A stretch of DNA of 64,000 nt from Deltaproteobacteria bacterium (GTDB lineage Bacteria; Myxococcota_A; Polyangia; Polyangiales; Polyangiaceae): contig JACRCQ010000063.1 of the NCBI GenBank assembly GCA_016218915.1, forward strand, positions 1-64,000, written 5' to 3'. The translations under genes were made by a program, and so were the position numbers. Positions 17,200 to 26,932 of the stretch are shown here, piece after piece; within the stretch, counting starts at the first letter, position 1; every line of letters starts with the position of its first letter. A model generated the notes under the pieces. It ran no database searches. It worked only from the letters and a program-made list of their open reading frames with translations, and had not been told where the DNA came from.

Positions 17200-18554
17200 A
17201 TGCAAACCCCGTAGTAGTCGTTCGCGAACAGCTTGGTGCACGTCCCTGACGCGCAGGTGCCCCCGAGGTTGCACGTGCGCTTGCACTTCATTCCGCCTGT
17301 GATCGGACTGCACAATCCAGCGTAGCGGCCGTTCTCCACACCGCAGGGATTGCCTGCGGTCGTGCAATCCTGGTCGATCGCGATCGTGCCCCACTGCGTC
17401 GAGCTTTCGCACGTGTTGGTGTACAGACACGCAGTCCCAGGGCCGCACGAGGAGCTTCCCGATGCGTAGTCGCAGATCGAAGCGCACTTGTAGGCCACTC
17501 CACACAGGAGCCCGGCTGCGCACGGGGATTGCACCACGCCATATCCCGCATAGCTGCAGGCGCTTCCCGCGGCCCCGGTGCCCACCATCAGGCAGACTCC
17601 GTTTGCCTCCGATGTCGTGGTGGTGACGCACACGCGTCCGGATCCACACGCGTTGGGATTGAATTGCGGCCCGCCCGGCTCACAGGGCTGGTAGCACGTG
17701 CCGTTGTTCGGCAACTTGGCGAGGATGCAGACCTCACCACCGGAGCAGCTCGACGGATTGCCCGAGACGCAGGGTGCGACGCACGTGCCATCGTCAGGAT
17801 TGCAGACCTGGGTGCCCGTGCAGTCGGCCGCGATGTGGCATTGCAGCGGCGCCACGCAGCCGCTCGTGTTGATCGAGCACCCGCTGCACGTCAACGTGCC
17901 CGTGCTACCAGCGCCGAGGATCGAAGCGCAGGTCGCGCCGCCGAGCTGCGCGCCGTCGCAAGCCTCGCCGCCTTCCTTGATCCCGTTGCCGCAGAGCTGG
18001 CATCCGGATGTCACCAGCGTGCAGTACGAGCTGCAATAGATGCTTCCCGAGGCGCCAGGGCCGAGCACGGTCTCGCACGACGCCGTGCCCAGGTCCGAGC
18101 CATCGCACGCTTCCGACCCTTCGATCTTGTTGTTGCCGCATTCAGGTCCGGTTCCCCCGGTTCCTGCTGTGCCGCCGGTCGCGGTTCCGCCAGACCCGCC
18201 CGCAGGGCCACCGCCTGTTCCTCCGGTCGAGGTTCCCCCCGTTCCGCCGACTCCACCCGTACCGCCAGCGCCACCCTGGCCTGACTTGCCCCCCTGTCCG
18301 GTGCCGCCGCTTCCCCCTTGCCCCGCAACTCCGCCTGCCCCTGCGTCCTTTCCGGCCGATCCGCCAGCACCTGCTGTGCCACCCGCCCCGCCGCCGCCGT
18401 CAGGCTGCTGTCCTCCTCCGCTCCCTCCAACCGTGCTGCCGCCAGAGCCTCCACCTGCGGGGACTTCGGTCGTGGAGCTGTCGCTCGAGCATCCAGACCA
18501 CGCGAACGGGGCGACCATCAGCGCAGCGGCGAGGAGCAAGGAAGGCTTAGCCAT
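17196..18554 (-). CDS. Cys-rich myxobacterial lipoprotein (DUF4215-like repeats)
   Basis: 452 residues. Lipoprotein signal (Cys22 in FAWSGCSS), then ~110 residues of Gly-rich GGTGG/GGSGG repeats as a surface spacer. Two repeats follow of the form CGN..IEG.EACDG..L....C, the DUF4215/myxococcal Cys-rich repeat. The C-terminal half has evenly spaced Cys pairs (CNPDDGTCVAPC, CSGGEVC). It is probably an extracellular binding or matrix protein. Its stop overlaps the convergent permease by 4 bp. Confidence 0.85.
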   Translation of the reverse strand: MAKPSLLLAAALMVAPFAWSGCSSDSSTTEVPAGGGSGGSTVGGSGGGQQPDGGGGAGGTAGAGGSAGKDAGAGGVAGQGGSGGTGQGGKSGQGGAGGTGGVGGTGGTSTGGTGGGPAGGSGGTATGGTAGTGGTGPECGNNKIEGSEACDGSDLGTASCETVLGPGASGSIYCSSYCTLVTSGCQLCGNGIKEGGEACDGAQLGGATCASILGAGSTGTLTCSGCSINTSGCVAPLQCHIAADCTGTQVCNPDDGTCVAPCVSGNPSSCSGGEVCILAKLPNNGTCYQPCEPGGPQFNPNACGSGRVCVTTTTSEANGVCLMVGTGAAGSACSYAGYGVVQSPCAAGLLCGVAYKCASICDYASGSSSCGPGTACLYTNTCESSTQWGTIAIDQDCTTAGNPCGVENGRYAGLCSPITGGMKCKRTCNLGGTCASGTCTKLFANDYYGVCI

Positions 18555-18664
18555 GATGCCGTTGTACTGCTGCTGCCGGCAAAACCTTCCGTCGCCGTTC
18601 ACCCTCGAAATACGACCGTTCACCCTGGACCGCATGGAAAGGCCTGTTCGCGAGGCGTATCCCG

Positions 18665-19642
18665 ATGGACATGGCCCAAACAACAGGGAACCCGGCGGCT
18701 TGGACCTTGCGCTGGCGCTTCTGGTGCGTGTGTCTGGCCCTCGTCTGCAGCCTGCCCGCAGGATGTCTGCGCGATGCGAACTGCGCGCGGGTTCGCATGG
18801 CGACCATCTCCTCGCCCACGCCGACTGCCCAATCCTCACCGCCTCGATCCGAGCCGCCCCCGGTGATCGAGCCGTCCACCACGATCGCTGGGGCCCTGGT
18901 GGATGAGGAAGCCATGGCTGTGCTGGGTGCGCGGGTCGTTGCGGCCACGCACCGAATCCCAGCTGCAGAGTCGCGCAACCTGGTTGCCGTGATGCAGGAT
19001 GGCTACCGGAGAATGAAGGAAACGGACGGTCATGTCCCCACGCCGGTCCCTGCGTGGGTGATCGGCGCTCCAGCAGATACGGTCGTGATTCAGCCCGAGG
19101 AACCGACGCAGGATCTGGCCGTGGTGTTCCTGCACGGGTGGGGTGGGAGCTGGGCACTTCCGTGCTGGCAGGTCGCGCAGGCTGCAAGGCAGGTGCATGC
19201 CATGACGGTGTGCCCTGCCACGCGATTCGAGGGTGACTGGTGGAGCTCTGCTGGCGAGGACGCGGCGAGGCAGGCGATACGAGCCTTGCGAGCGAGCGGA
19301 GTGCAGCGTGTGGTGCTCGTGGGGCTGAGCAACGGCGGCATCGGCGCGAGCTTGATCGCACCGAAGCTGCGGGGCGAGATCCAAGGACTGGTCTTGATCT
19401 CAGGCGCATCGCCGCAAGCGCGATCGAGCGGCGTGCCCACCCTGGTGATGCACGGCGCCCGCGACAGCATGACTTCACCGGCGGTCGCTCGTCAGTACGC
19501 GTCTCGTGCAGGAGGGCGCTACGTGTCGGTCGACGGCACCCACTTCGCCTTGCTGGAGAAGCACGAGGAGATGACCGCGGCGCTTGCAGGATTTCTCGGG
19601 TCGATCGCTGCGTCGCGGCCTGGAAAGAGCTCCAAGCCGTGA
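18665..19642 (+). CDS. Lipoprotein alpha/beta hydrolase
   Basis: 325 residues. Signal with lipobox LPAGC (Cys34), a Pro-rich linker to ~residue 70, then an alpha/beta-hydrolase: oxyanion HGWGGS (157-162), nucleophile Ser222 in GLSNGG, Asp266 in HGARDS, His292 in DGTHFA, a complete triad. The chain is short with no lid domain, resembling small esterases or acyl-peptide hydrolase-like enzymes. Substrate unknown. It is divergent from the Cys-rich lipoprotein (110 bp gap). Confidence 0.8.
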   Translation: MDMAQTTGNPAAWTLRWRFWCVCLALVCSLPAGCLRDANCARVRMATISSPTPTAQSSPPRSEPPPVIEPSTTIAGALVDEEAMAVLGARVVAATHRIPAAESRNLVAVMQDGYRRMKETDGHVPTPVPAWVIGAPADTVVIQPEEPTQDLAVVFLHGWGGSWALPCWQVAQAARQVHAMTVCPATRFEGDWWSSAGEDAARQAIRALRASGVQRVVLVGLSNGGIGASLIAPKLRGEIQGLVLISGASPQARSSGVPTLVMHGARDSMTSPAVARQYASRAGGRYVSVDGTHFALLEKHEEMTAALAGFLGSIAASRPGKSSKP

Positions 19643-19961
19643 GGTATCGACGCGAACCTTTCGCCCGCAGGTGGAGCGGGGATCGCATCGAACCACTTCG
19701 GAGCTCGAACGAAACCGTCTTGGCCTCCGGTGTGACATCGAATTCCACGCTCTTGCACATGGCCTCGCCGATCCGTCGGACGTTCCGATGGATGTTCCCG
19801 TATTCGTCGGGCTTGCACGGCGCTGGGTCGCACTCCAGCTTGTCTGTCGTAGCTTGGCGATTGGATGCATCGCGAAGCAGAAGACCGCCAGTGGGTGTGG
19901 CTGTGCACATGGGTAGAGGCTCCGAATTCCAAAAGTAGCGGGCCTCCAGTCTGAAGCGCAT
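19643..19961 (-). pseudogene. Possible coding remnant
   Basis: The stretch between two rightward genes has a - strand frame with good third-position G/C and protein-like composition (DKLECDPAPCKPDEYGNI, VEFDVTPEAKTVSFELRSG). The frame has no stop where a gene should end and would run antisense through the hydrolase gene. It may be what is left of a small secreted protein whose 3' end was lost. Its ATG (19961) overlaps the ATG of the divergent HD gene. Confidence 0.3.
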
Positions 19962-20460
19962 GGTCCACGAACTGCTCGAACTGCTCGAAAGCAACGAACA
20001 GGTAGCCCAATCCGAGCGATGGCACCCTGAGGGGAACGCGCTCTTCCACATGCTGCAGGTCTACGCGCTGGCCCGGGACCGCACCGATGACCCTTGTCTG
20101 CTAGCTGCTGCTCTCGTGCACGACGTCGGAAAGGTGCTAGGCTCCCAAGACCACGCGCAAACCGGCGCCGATCTGCTGGAAGGGTTGCTTGCCCCGCGCG
20201 TCGTCTGGCTCGTGCAACACCACCTGGATCTCGCTGCCGCTCCCTGCGCCACGCGTCGACGTCTGCGAGGTACCCGGGAGCTGCGCGATCTGCAGCGCTT
20301 GCGCGCTTTGGACCTGGCCGGACGCTCACCTGTCGCGCGCGTGCCGTCCGCCAGATGCGCTGTCGAACAACTCTTCGGGCTCGGAGCTAGCCTCCTGATC
20401 GACCCGATCGCCGGTGAGCCGGCCCCCATGACCCATGACCTTCGAAAGGAACGACTCTGA
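19960..20460 (+). CDS. HD-domain phosphohydrolase
   Basis: 166 residues, first gene of a four-gene overlapping operon. It is a compact HD domain: an upstream His pair (His22, His30 in HPEGNALFH), the HD doublet His54-Asp55 in AALVHDVGK, His65, and a later His pair (VQHHLDL, 87-88). These are the expected divalent-metal ligands. HD enzymes of this size act on nucleotides, cyclic nucleotides or 2',3'-cyclic phosphate RNA ends. The neighbouring nucleotidyltransferase makes an RNA-end or nucleotide substrate plausible, but this is inference. Confidence 0.85.
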   Translation: MVHELLELLESNEQVAQSERWHPEGNALFHMLQVYALARDRTDDPCLLAAALVHDVGKVLGSQDHAQTGADLLEGLLAPRVVWLVQHHLDLAAAPCATRRRLRGTRELRDLQRLRALDLAGRSPVARVPSARCAVEQLFGLGASLLIDPIAGEPAPMTHDLRKERL

Positions 20461-20794
20461 TACCGACCCCGGTCGCCGTCTCGTGCTCCGCGACAACCTG
20501 GAACGCCTGAGCCAAGGCTCGAGGCTGTGGACGAACGATCAGGAGACCATCGCCGAATCCCGTCGCTGTGATGCTGTCCGGGCTGCGGTGGACACGGTGC
20601 TGACGGCCAAGCAGAGGGAAGTGGTGGAAGCCTACTTCTTCGAGGGCTTGTCCCAGGGCGAGATTGCCAGGCAGCTCGGAGTGACCCAGCAGGTGGTCCA
20701 GAAACGCCTGTTCGGCGCCCGCAGGGGAAGCCGCGTGGTCGGTGGTGCGCTGCAGAGGCTGCGTATCGCGCTCTCGCCGCTCGTGTCGCCGTGA
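20435..20794 (+). CDS. Small sigma-region-4-like HTH protein
   Basis: 119 residues. It starts 26 bp inside the HD gene in another frame. Residues ~55-95 form a sigma-70 region-4/LuxR-type helix-turn-helix (LTAKQREVVEAYFFEGLSQG, then EIARQLGVTQQVVQKRL). There is no region 2, so it is not a complete sigma factor. It is probably a DNA-binding regulator of the operon, or an adapter. The GTG start of the next gene overlaps its stop by 4 bp. Confidence 0.8.
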   Translation: MTFERNDSDTDPGRRLVLRDNLERLSQGSRLWTNDQETIAESRRCDAVRAAVDTVLTAKQREVVEAYFFEGLSQGEIARQLGVTQQVVQKRLFGARRGSRVVGGALQRLRIALSPLVSP

Positions 20795-21579
20795 GCGCCG
20801 AACGCTGGGGTGGCCTGCGGGCCCAGATCGCCCAGGAAGCCGCGCGCATCATGTACGAAGAGTGCGTCAAGGAGTACTTCACGGCCAAGCGCATCGCTGC
20901 GAAGAGACTGCTTGGACGCGTGCAAGGGCGCCGTCTTCGCTATCGCCCCCAGGACCTCCCCTCCAACGGGGAGATTCGCGATGCGCTCCTCGCCTTGGCC
21001 GAGCTTGCGGAAGGGGACCGACGCATGGATCGCCTGTTTGCCATGCGCGTGATCGGCTACGAGACGATGAAGGCGCTGTTGCCCTTTGAAGCGCGCATGA
21101 TCGGCTCGGTCAGCACAGGCCACGTTCGTCGCGGAAGCGACATCGACCTGCAGGTCTTCTCCGATGACGCCGAGGCGCTCGAGTCGCACCTGCAGGCGCT
21201 CCAGTGGGTCTTCGACAAGAACGTGGCGATGATCCAGAAGCACGGGACGATCCGCGAATACACGCACTACCACGTAGCTGACGTCTTCCCTGTGGAGCTG
21301 ACCCTCTATGCAGCGAGGGAGCTTCGCATCCGTCCGCGAAGCAGCACGGACGGCAAGCCGATTATCAGGATGGGGATCGCAGCCGTGGAGACGCTCCTGA
21401 TGCGAGAGCACTCGTTGCGATGGCAGCAATACCAGCGCAGCGGGGACATCGAGGGATTGGAGGAATGGATCCACGAGCCGGACGGTCCGGCTCCCGGACC
21501 TTTTGACGGACTGATGGCAGACATGGAGCCCTCGTTGGGGCGAAGCATGCCGCAAGCGCGGCAGGTGGAAGACACATGA
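20791..21579 (+). CDS. Nucleotidyltransferase-domain protein
   Basis: 262 residues, GTG start inside the stop of the previous gene. It has the polymerase-beta-like NTase signature: GS (105-106) ... GSDIDLQVF with catalytic Asp117 and Asp119, and a probable third carboxylate Glu169 in PVELTLY. All three acids are present, so it looks active. The N-terminal ~90 residues are helical with many basic residues (KEYFTAKRIAAKRLLGRVQG), which suits RNA binding. It lacks HEPN partners of the toxin-antitoxin type. Likely it adds nucleotides to RNA or another acceptor. Confidence 0.82.
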   Translation: MSAERWGGLRAQIAQEAARIMYEECVKEYFTAKRIAAKRLLGRVQGRRLRYRPQDLPSNGEIRDALLALAELAEGDRRMDRLFAMRVIGYETMKALLPFEARMIGSVSTGHVRRGSDIDLQVFSDDAEALESHLQALQWVFDKNVAMIQKHGTIREYTHYHVADVFPVELTLYAARELRIRPRSSTDGKPIIRMGIAAVETLLMREHSLRWQQYQRSGDIEGLEEWIHEPDGPAPGPFDGLMADMEPSLGRSMPQARQVEDT

Positions 21580-22037
21580 AACTTGCAGAAGCTCTCATGG
21601 AACGAAAGGCGCGCAAGACGCGGATGGAGGAACTGAAGCAACGGATCTATCGCCACGCCCAGGTGCAGGAAGGGGAGATTGCGCCCGAGGATCCGCAGGA
21701 GCTCCTCGAAGCCTTGTCGCATGAGGTCGAGGCGTTCCTTGCGCTGGTCGCGCAGATCAATCACACCAACACCCGCTCCCGTCTCCCACAGGGGCAGACG
21801 CTTACGCAGGCTCTGATCCGAAGGGACATGCTCCGGTACCTGCACCTCGTGCACACCAACCTGGGCGACAAGGCGTGCGCCCCGCCCAACCGCTACAGCA
21901 AGAGGGAGATCAAGACGCTCCCGTCCGTCGATGTGGCGTTGTTGCGCAAGAAGACCGACGCGCTGGCGCGAGATCACCGATTGCTGGATCTTGCCATTCA
22001 AGGGGCGAACTGGGCGGTGGAGCTCGACGAACTCTGA
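21576..22037 (+). CDS. DIP1984 family (septicolysin-like) protein
   Basis: 153 residues, ATG overlapping the NTase stop by 4 bp. It matches the DIP1984/septicolysin-like family end to end: MKLAEALMERKARKTRMEEL start, VQEGE, INHTNTRSRL, ALIRRDMLR, and RYSKREIKTLPSVDVALLRK near the C terminus, then AIQGANW. It is all helical with a coiled-coil feel, and the family function is unknown. Its strict coupling to an NTase, an HTH protein and an HD protein is the main clue to its role. Confidence 0.85.
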   Translation: MKLAEALMERKARKTRMEELKQRIYRHAQVQEGEIAPEDPQELLEALSHEVEAFLALVAQINHTNTRSRLPQGQTLTQALIRRDMLRYLHLVHTNLGDKACAPPNRYSKREIKTLPSVDVALLRKKTDALARDHRLLDLAIQGANWAVELDEL

Positions 22038-22340
22038 GCTTCTGAGGGCGCCGGGGAGAGAGCGGAGGAGGTGGCGTTTCAGCTCGCCGGGGAGAGCGCT
22101 TGCGGCTCGCAATCCGGGCCGCGGCGATCCCGGCACCTCCTCTCGGACCAAGCCAACCGTCCGGGACAAGTATCATGCGACCATGCTCACAGGCTGCCAG
22201 TACCAGGAAAACGACACGTAGGGGAAGGGCAGTCGAGCACGCAGAACGAAAGACGGGTCATGGATCACGACCGATGCGCATCCTCCGCTCTCTCCCCGGC
22301 TCCCTCCTTGCGCTGGACAGGAGTAGGATGGCGAAGAAGC

Positions 22341-23600
<1,260 letters not shown>

Positions 23601-23658
23601 TGCTCCGCCCTGTCGATGCCTGCAGACACCTGCCCGGTCGAGTGGGACAATGCCAGGC

Positions 23659-24942
23659 ATGGCAGATCGGCGCAGGTCCACGACGGCCCAACTCCTGTTC
23701 ATCGCCTGGCCACCGCTGTGTGCGATCGGATGCGCAGGAGCTGCGGCTCCAGCACAGCCCCCGGCAGCACAGCCGAGCCCGGTCGCCATCGTCGTTGCAC
23801 CTTTGCCTGTTGCTTCGGCTCAGCCGGCAGTCGCACTGCCGGACGAGTGCGCAGAGCTCTCGAACCCCGATGTCGTCGCAAAGCTGGATCTGTCCCGCCA
23901 TGGCGTGGACGCCAGGAGACAGGCAGGCATCCGGGCTGCGATCGGCGCATCGGCCGAGTTGCAGCGCATGGCCGCCTCGATCGATGCAGATCTGCGTACG
24001 GCCTGCTCGCGGATTCTGATGGATCTCGGTGGAAGTCCCCCAGAAGGGTCCACCGCGAATCCGGTTTGCAGCGCCGCCGCCAAGGCCATCGGCGACTTCA
24101 AGGCCAAGGCAGGCGGCTCGTTCACCCTCACGATCCGGCCACCTTCCTGCTCAGGCTCGATGCAGGAGATGGCAGATTGCGCGGGGAAGTGCGACTTGCA
24201 GCCGAATCAGGGACTGACCGAGGTCCGGTGCGAGGGCGGAGAGCTGTCCGGCGAATGCGCGGGCCAGTGCGCGGGCATCTGCGCGCTGACCGTGGGCAGC
24301 GAGTGCAACGGCGCTTGCGACGGGGCATGCGACGGAACCTTCACAGGCAGCTGCAGCGGCACCTGCAATGGCAAGTGCGATGGCAAGCAGAGCAGGGGAG
24401 AATGCCTGGGCAAGTGCGAGGGACGCTGTGAAGGGACGGGCAGCGGGGCATGCCAGGGCGCGTGTCGCGGGCAATGCCGCCTGGGCTCTGCAGCAACGTG
24501 CAAAGGGCAGTGCTCGGGCATGTGCACGGTCGCGCTCAAGGCGCCGCGCTGCTCGGGAATGATCCAGCCTCCAGGCCTGCCGAAGGAATGCACGGCCTGG
24601 TGCGGCGCCCGCGTCGTCCGCCTCACCGAATGCACCCTCGCACAGGTCAAGATCAAGGCGTCGGGCGTCGCAGACCCCACGCCTGCGCAACGCCTGATCG
24701 CCGCACTCAACGCTCACCTTCCCCTGGTGCTCAAGATTTCAATCGGCATCAAGGATCGCGCGCTCCGCGCGTCCTTCGACGCAGCCGAGGTCACGACCCG
24801 CGCCCATTCGACCCTCGCGCCAGGCGCATCCTCCTGCGTGCTCACTGCGCTCCAGAAAGGGCAGGACGCGGCCAACCAGATTCGCGAAAGCTTGAATGCC
24901 TCGGTGAATGTGATGGCGAGCGCGAGCGCGTCGTCCAGGTAA
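23659..24942 (+). CDS. Cys-rich repeat lipoprotein
   Basis: About 427 residues; an in-frame ATG at 23650 is also possible. The signal ends at LCAIGC. After a Pro/Ala linker comes a helical part, then residues ~180-310 carry dense Cys-x3-Cys repeats with Gly/Asn/Asp (CNGACDGACDG, CSGTCNGKCDG, CKGQCSGMC) spaced every ~8 residues. Such repeats are common in myxobacterial outer-membrane lipoproteins and are probably disulphide-bonded. The C terminus returns to helix and ends Ala/Ser-rich. Function unknown. Confidence 0.8.
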   Translation: MADRRRSTTAQLLFIAWPPLCAIGCAGAAAPAQPPAAQPSPVAIVVAPLPVASAQPAVALPDECAELSNPDVVAKLDLSRHGVDARRQAGIRAAIGASAELQRMAASIDADLRTACSRILMDLGGSPPEGSTANPVCSAAAKAIGDFKAKAGGSFTLTIRPPSCSGSMQEMADCAGKCDLQPNQGLTEVRCEGGELSGECAGQCAGICALTVGSECNGACDGACDGTFTGSCSGTCNGKCDGKQSRGECLGKCEGRCEGTGSGACQGACRGQCRLGSAATCKGQCSGMCTVALKAPRCSGMIQPPGLPKECTAWCGARVVRLTECTLAQVKIKASGVADPTPAQRLIAALNAHLPLVLKISIGIKDRALRASFDAAEVTTRAHSTLAPGASSCVLTALQKGQDAANQIRESLNASVNVMASASASSR

Positions 24943-25063
24943 GCGTTCACTACCAGGCAGGTGCGGTCGGCTTGCTCGCACTCGTGCGAGCGCTTGCTGC
25001 CTCATTTCGACGACCGACCCGTCTCAGCTGGCGGCGAGGCAGCCGCAGCCCCATGTCCACAAC

Positions 25064-25915
25064 ATGGGAACTCGACTCGCAGTGGTGTCAAGGACCGACG
25101 TTGGGCGTGTCCGCAAGACGAACGAGGATGCTGTGCTCGTCGCTGACATGGAAGGCGGCGTGCAATGCGTCGATGGAGACGTGCTGCGTTTCCCTGTGGG
25201 AAAGCGAGGCACGCTCCTGGCGCTGTCAGACGGCATGGGAGGCCACAGGGCCGGGGATGTGGCGAGCGCCTTGACGCTTTCTTCGCTCCACCGTGCGCTG
25301 GCCGACCGGCCCTCTCTCGACAATGTCGGTGCCAAGGTGATTCGGGCGGTCGAGCACGCCAATCTCGAAGTACTCTCCGCGGGACAGGACGCGGATCGAC
25401 GGAAGATGGGGGCAACCCTCACTGCGGTCTTCGTGGTCGGGACCGCAGCGCACATCGCTGAGATCGGCGATTCTCGGGGATACCTGCTGCGCTCCGGGGA
25501 GATCCATCAGCTCACGCACGATCAGAGCTTTGCCCAGGTGCTGCTCGACGCTGGAGCCACGGATGTGGAGGATTCGCCGATGCGTAGCGTGTTGGTGCAG
25601 GCGATCGGGCAGAAGCCTGACATCAAGGTGGCGCTCGGAATGCTTCTGCTCCGCCACCGCGACTGCCTCTTGCTGTGCTCGGACGGGCTGTGGGGCAAGC
25701 TGAGCGCTGAGGAGATGCGCGACGTCGTGCTCTCCTCGCCGACGCTGGATGCGGCCTGCGATCGCATGGTTGCCATGGCGAACGAGCGGGGAGGCAACGA
25801 CAACATCACGGTGCTGCTCGCAGGCGTGAGTGGCGACGTGCCGATGGCGCACCCTGACGAGGGCATCGCCAACACATTTCAGGTGCTCACCACGTTCGAT
25901 GCGCCCGTGAAGTGA
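25064..25915 (+). CDS. PP2C-type Ser/Thr phosphatase
   Basis: 283 residues, single PP2C domain: SRTDVGRVRKTNEDAVLV (first metal Asp and the NED motif), LLALSDGMGGHRAGD (metal Asp), GATLTAVFV, AEIGDSRGYLLR, CLLLCSDGLWGKL (metal Asp), and NERGGNDNITVLL (metal Asp). All metal-binding acids are present, so it should be active on phospho-Ser/Thr. A Ser/Thr kinase is encoded ~7 kb away, but nothing shows that they are partners. Confidence 0.92.
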   Translation: MGTRLAVVSRTDVGRVRKTNEDAVLVADMEGGVQCVDGDVLRFPVGKRGTLLALSDGMGGHRAGDVASALTLSSLHRALADRPSLDNVGAKVIRAVEHANLEVLSAGQDADRRKMGATLTAVFVVGTAAHIAEIGDSRGYLLRSGEIHQLTHDQSFAQVLLDAGATDVEDSPMRSVLVQAIGQKPDIKVALGMLLLRHRDCLLLCSDGLWGKLSAEEMRDVVLSSPTLDAACDRMVAMANERGGNDNITVLLAGVSGDVPMAHPDEGIANTFQVLTTFDAPVK

Positions 25916-26036
25916 GCCCGGCTTTCGCCCTTCTCGCGCGAAATGCGCCCTGGGGAGCTTGCGTCGTCTGGCAGCGTACCATGGAACCGTGGTACGCCTC
26001 TGCGCACACGGTCGAGGTTCTTGCAAGGAGACGAAG

Positions 26037-26426
26037 ATGCGGATCGCTACCAGGAATGCGCTGTTCACCGCTGTGATCGCTGCGCTCGCACTTGGATTCG
26101 GGTGCAAGAAGCAAGACCAGACGCCACAAGGTGCACAGCCGGGAGCGTACCCGACCGGGACCTACCCGACCGCGCAGCCCACCGGCCAGTACCCCAACCA
26201 GTATCCTCCTGGCACGACGACCGCGCCGCCTCCTGCCACGGGCGCCGCGCCTGTGGGAGGCGTGCCTTGCCAGACCGACAACGACCCCCAGTGCATGTTC
26301 GGTCATTGCATCGGCGGGCGCTGCGGCGCGTGCGTGACCGTGAATGACTGCAAGAACGGCGCTGCCTGCATGCAGACCCCGCTGGGCATGGCTTGCATGC
26401 CGGGCGGTGGCGCAGCTCCGCGCTGA
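26037..26426 (+). CDS. Small Cys-rich lipoprotein
   Basis: 129 residues. Ribosome site AAGGAGACGAAG directly before ATG 26037. Lipoprotein signal ALALGFGC. A Pro/Thr/Gln/Tyr linker repeats YPTG/QYPNQY, and a C-terminal Cys cluster follows (CQTDNDPQCMFGHCIGGRCG, then CVTVNDCKNGAACM), like the Dickkopf-type Cys-rich tails of myxobacterial lipoproteins. It is probably surface-exposed; role unknown. Confidence 0.75.
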   Translation: MRIATRNALFTAVIAALALGFGCKKQDQTPQGAQPGAYPTGTYPTAQPTGQYPNQYPPGTTTAPPPATGAAPVGGVPCQTDNDPQCMFGHCIGGRCGACVTVNDCKNGAACMQTPLGMACMPGGGAAPR

Positions 26427-26698
26427 GCCCCGACTGCGCTCCTGTCCGTCGTCACCCGCCCTGGGGCGCGCCCTTCGCGGCGGGTGGCGAACGCGCATCT
26501 CGAGTGGCGAGCCGCCACCCCCCTCAAAAGCTCGTGGATTCGCCTGCGAAACGCAGTGAAGTCCCTGGGACGTGGTGGCGCCCGCCACCTGCATCGACGC
26601 AGGGCCTTCTCTGGATCCCCTGAGAAACAGCCGGAATCGCCACTTCGACGTCCTGGCCGGGTTGTTGCTCCAGCGCTCGGCAAAGGAGACCTGCCACC
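26427..26698. other. Intergenic region with stem-forming repeats
   Basis: There is no gene. It holds an inverted repeat around ACCCGCC...GGCGGGT (26455-26487), a possible terminator stem for the lipoprotein gene, and a palindrome GGTGGCGCCCGCCACC (26574-26589). Confidence 0.4.
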
Positions 26699-26932
26699 AT
26701 GTTGAGCATTACCGTCGAACGTATCGCCAACCTCGCCTGCCTGCTGGATGAACCCCTTCAGGAGAAGCTCTGGGAGTATGCCGAGCTTCTGTACGTCGAG
26801 CAGGTCGCATTCGAGTGCACCGACGCAGAGCGCGCCGAGTTCCTCGATCCCACGGTCGCACACGCGCTGCACGGCGAGATCAGCGAGCCTCCGGACACGC
26901 TCACGTCAGGATGGGAGCCATTCACTCCTTGA
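26699..26932 (+). CDS. Small acidic protein of unknown function
   Basis: 77 residues, supported by a good ribosome site (AAAGGAGACC). It is helical and acidic with a Leu/Ala-rich N-terminal half (VERIANLACLLDEPLQEKLW), and ends DTLTSGWEPFTP. No family is known to me. The last 11 bp overlap the end of convergent pyrH. Confidence 0.55.
   Translation: MLSITVERIANLACLLDEPLQEKLWEYAELLYVEQVAFECTDAERAEFLDPTVAHALHGEISEPPDTLTSGWEPFTP

Noticed and set aside
20435..20794. Complete ECF sigma factor
   Set aside because: Only the region-4-like HTH is present; there is no region 2 for core or -10 binding.
20791..22037. HEPN/MNT-type toxin-antitoxin
   Set aside because: The small partner matches DIP1984, not HEPN: there is no Rx4-6H motif, and the NTase is larger than MNT antitoxins.
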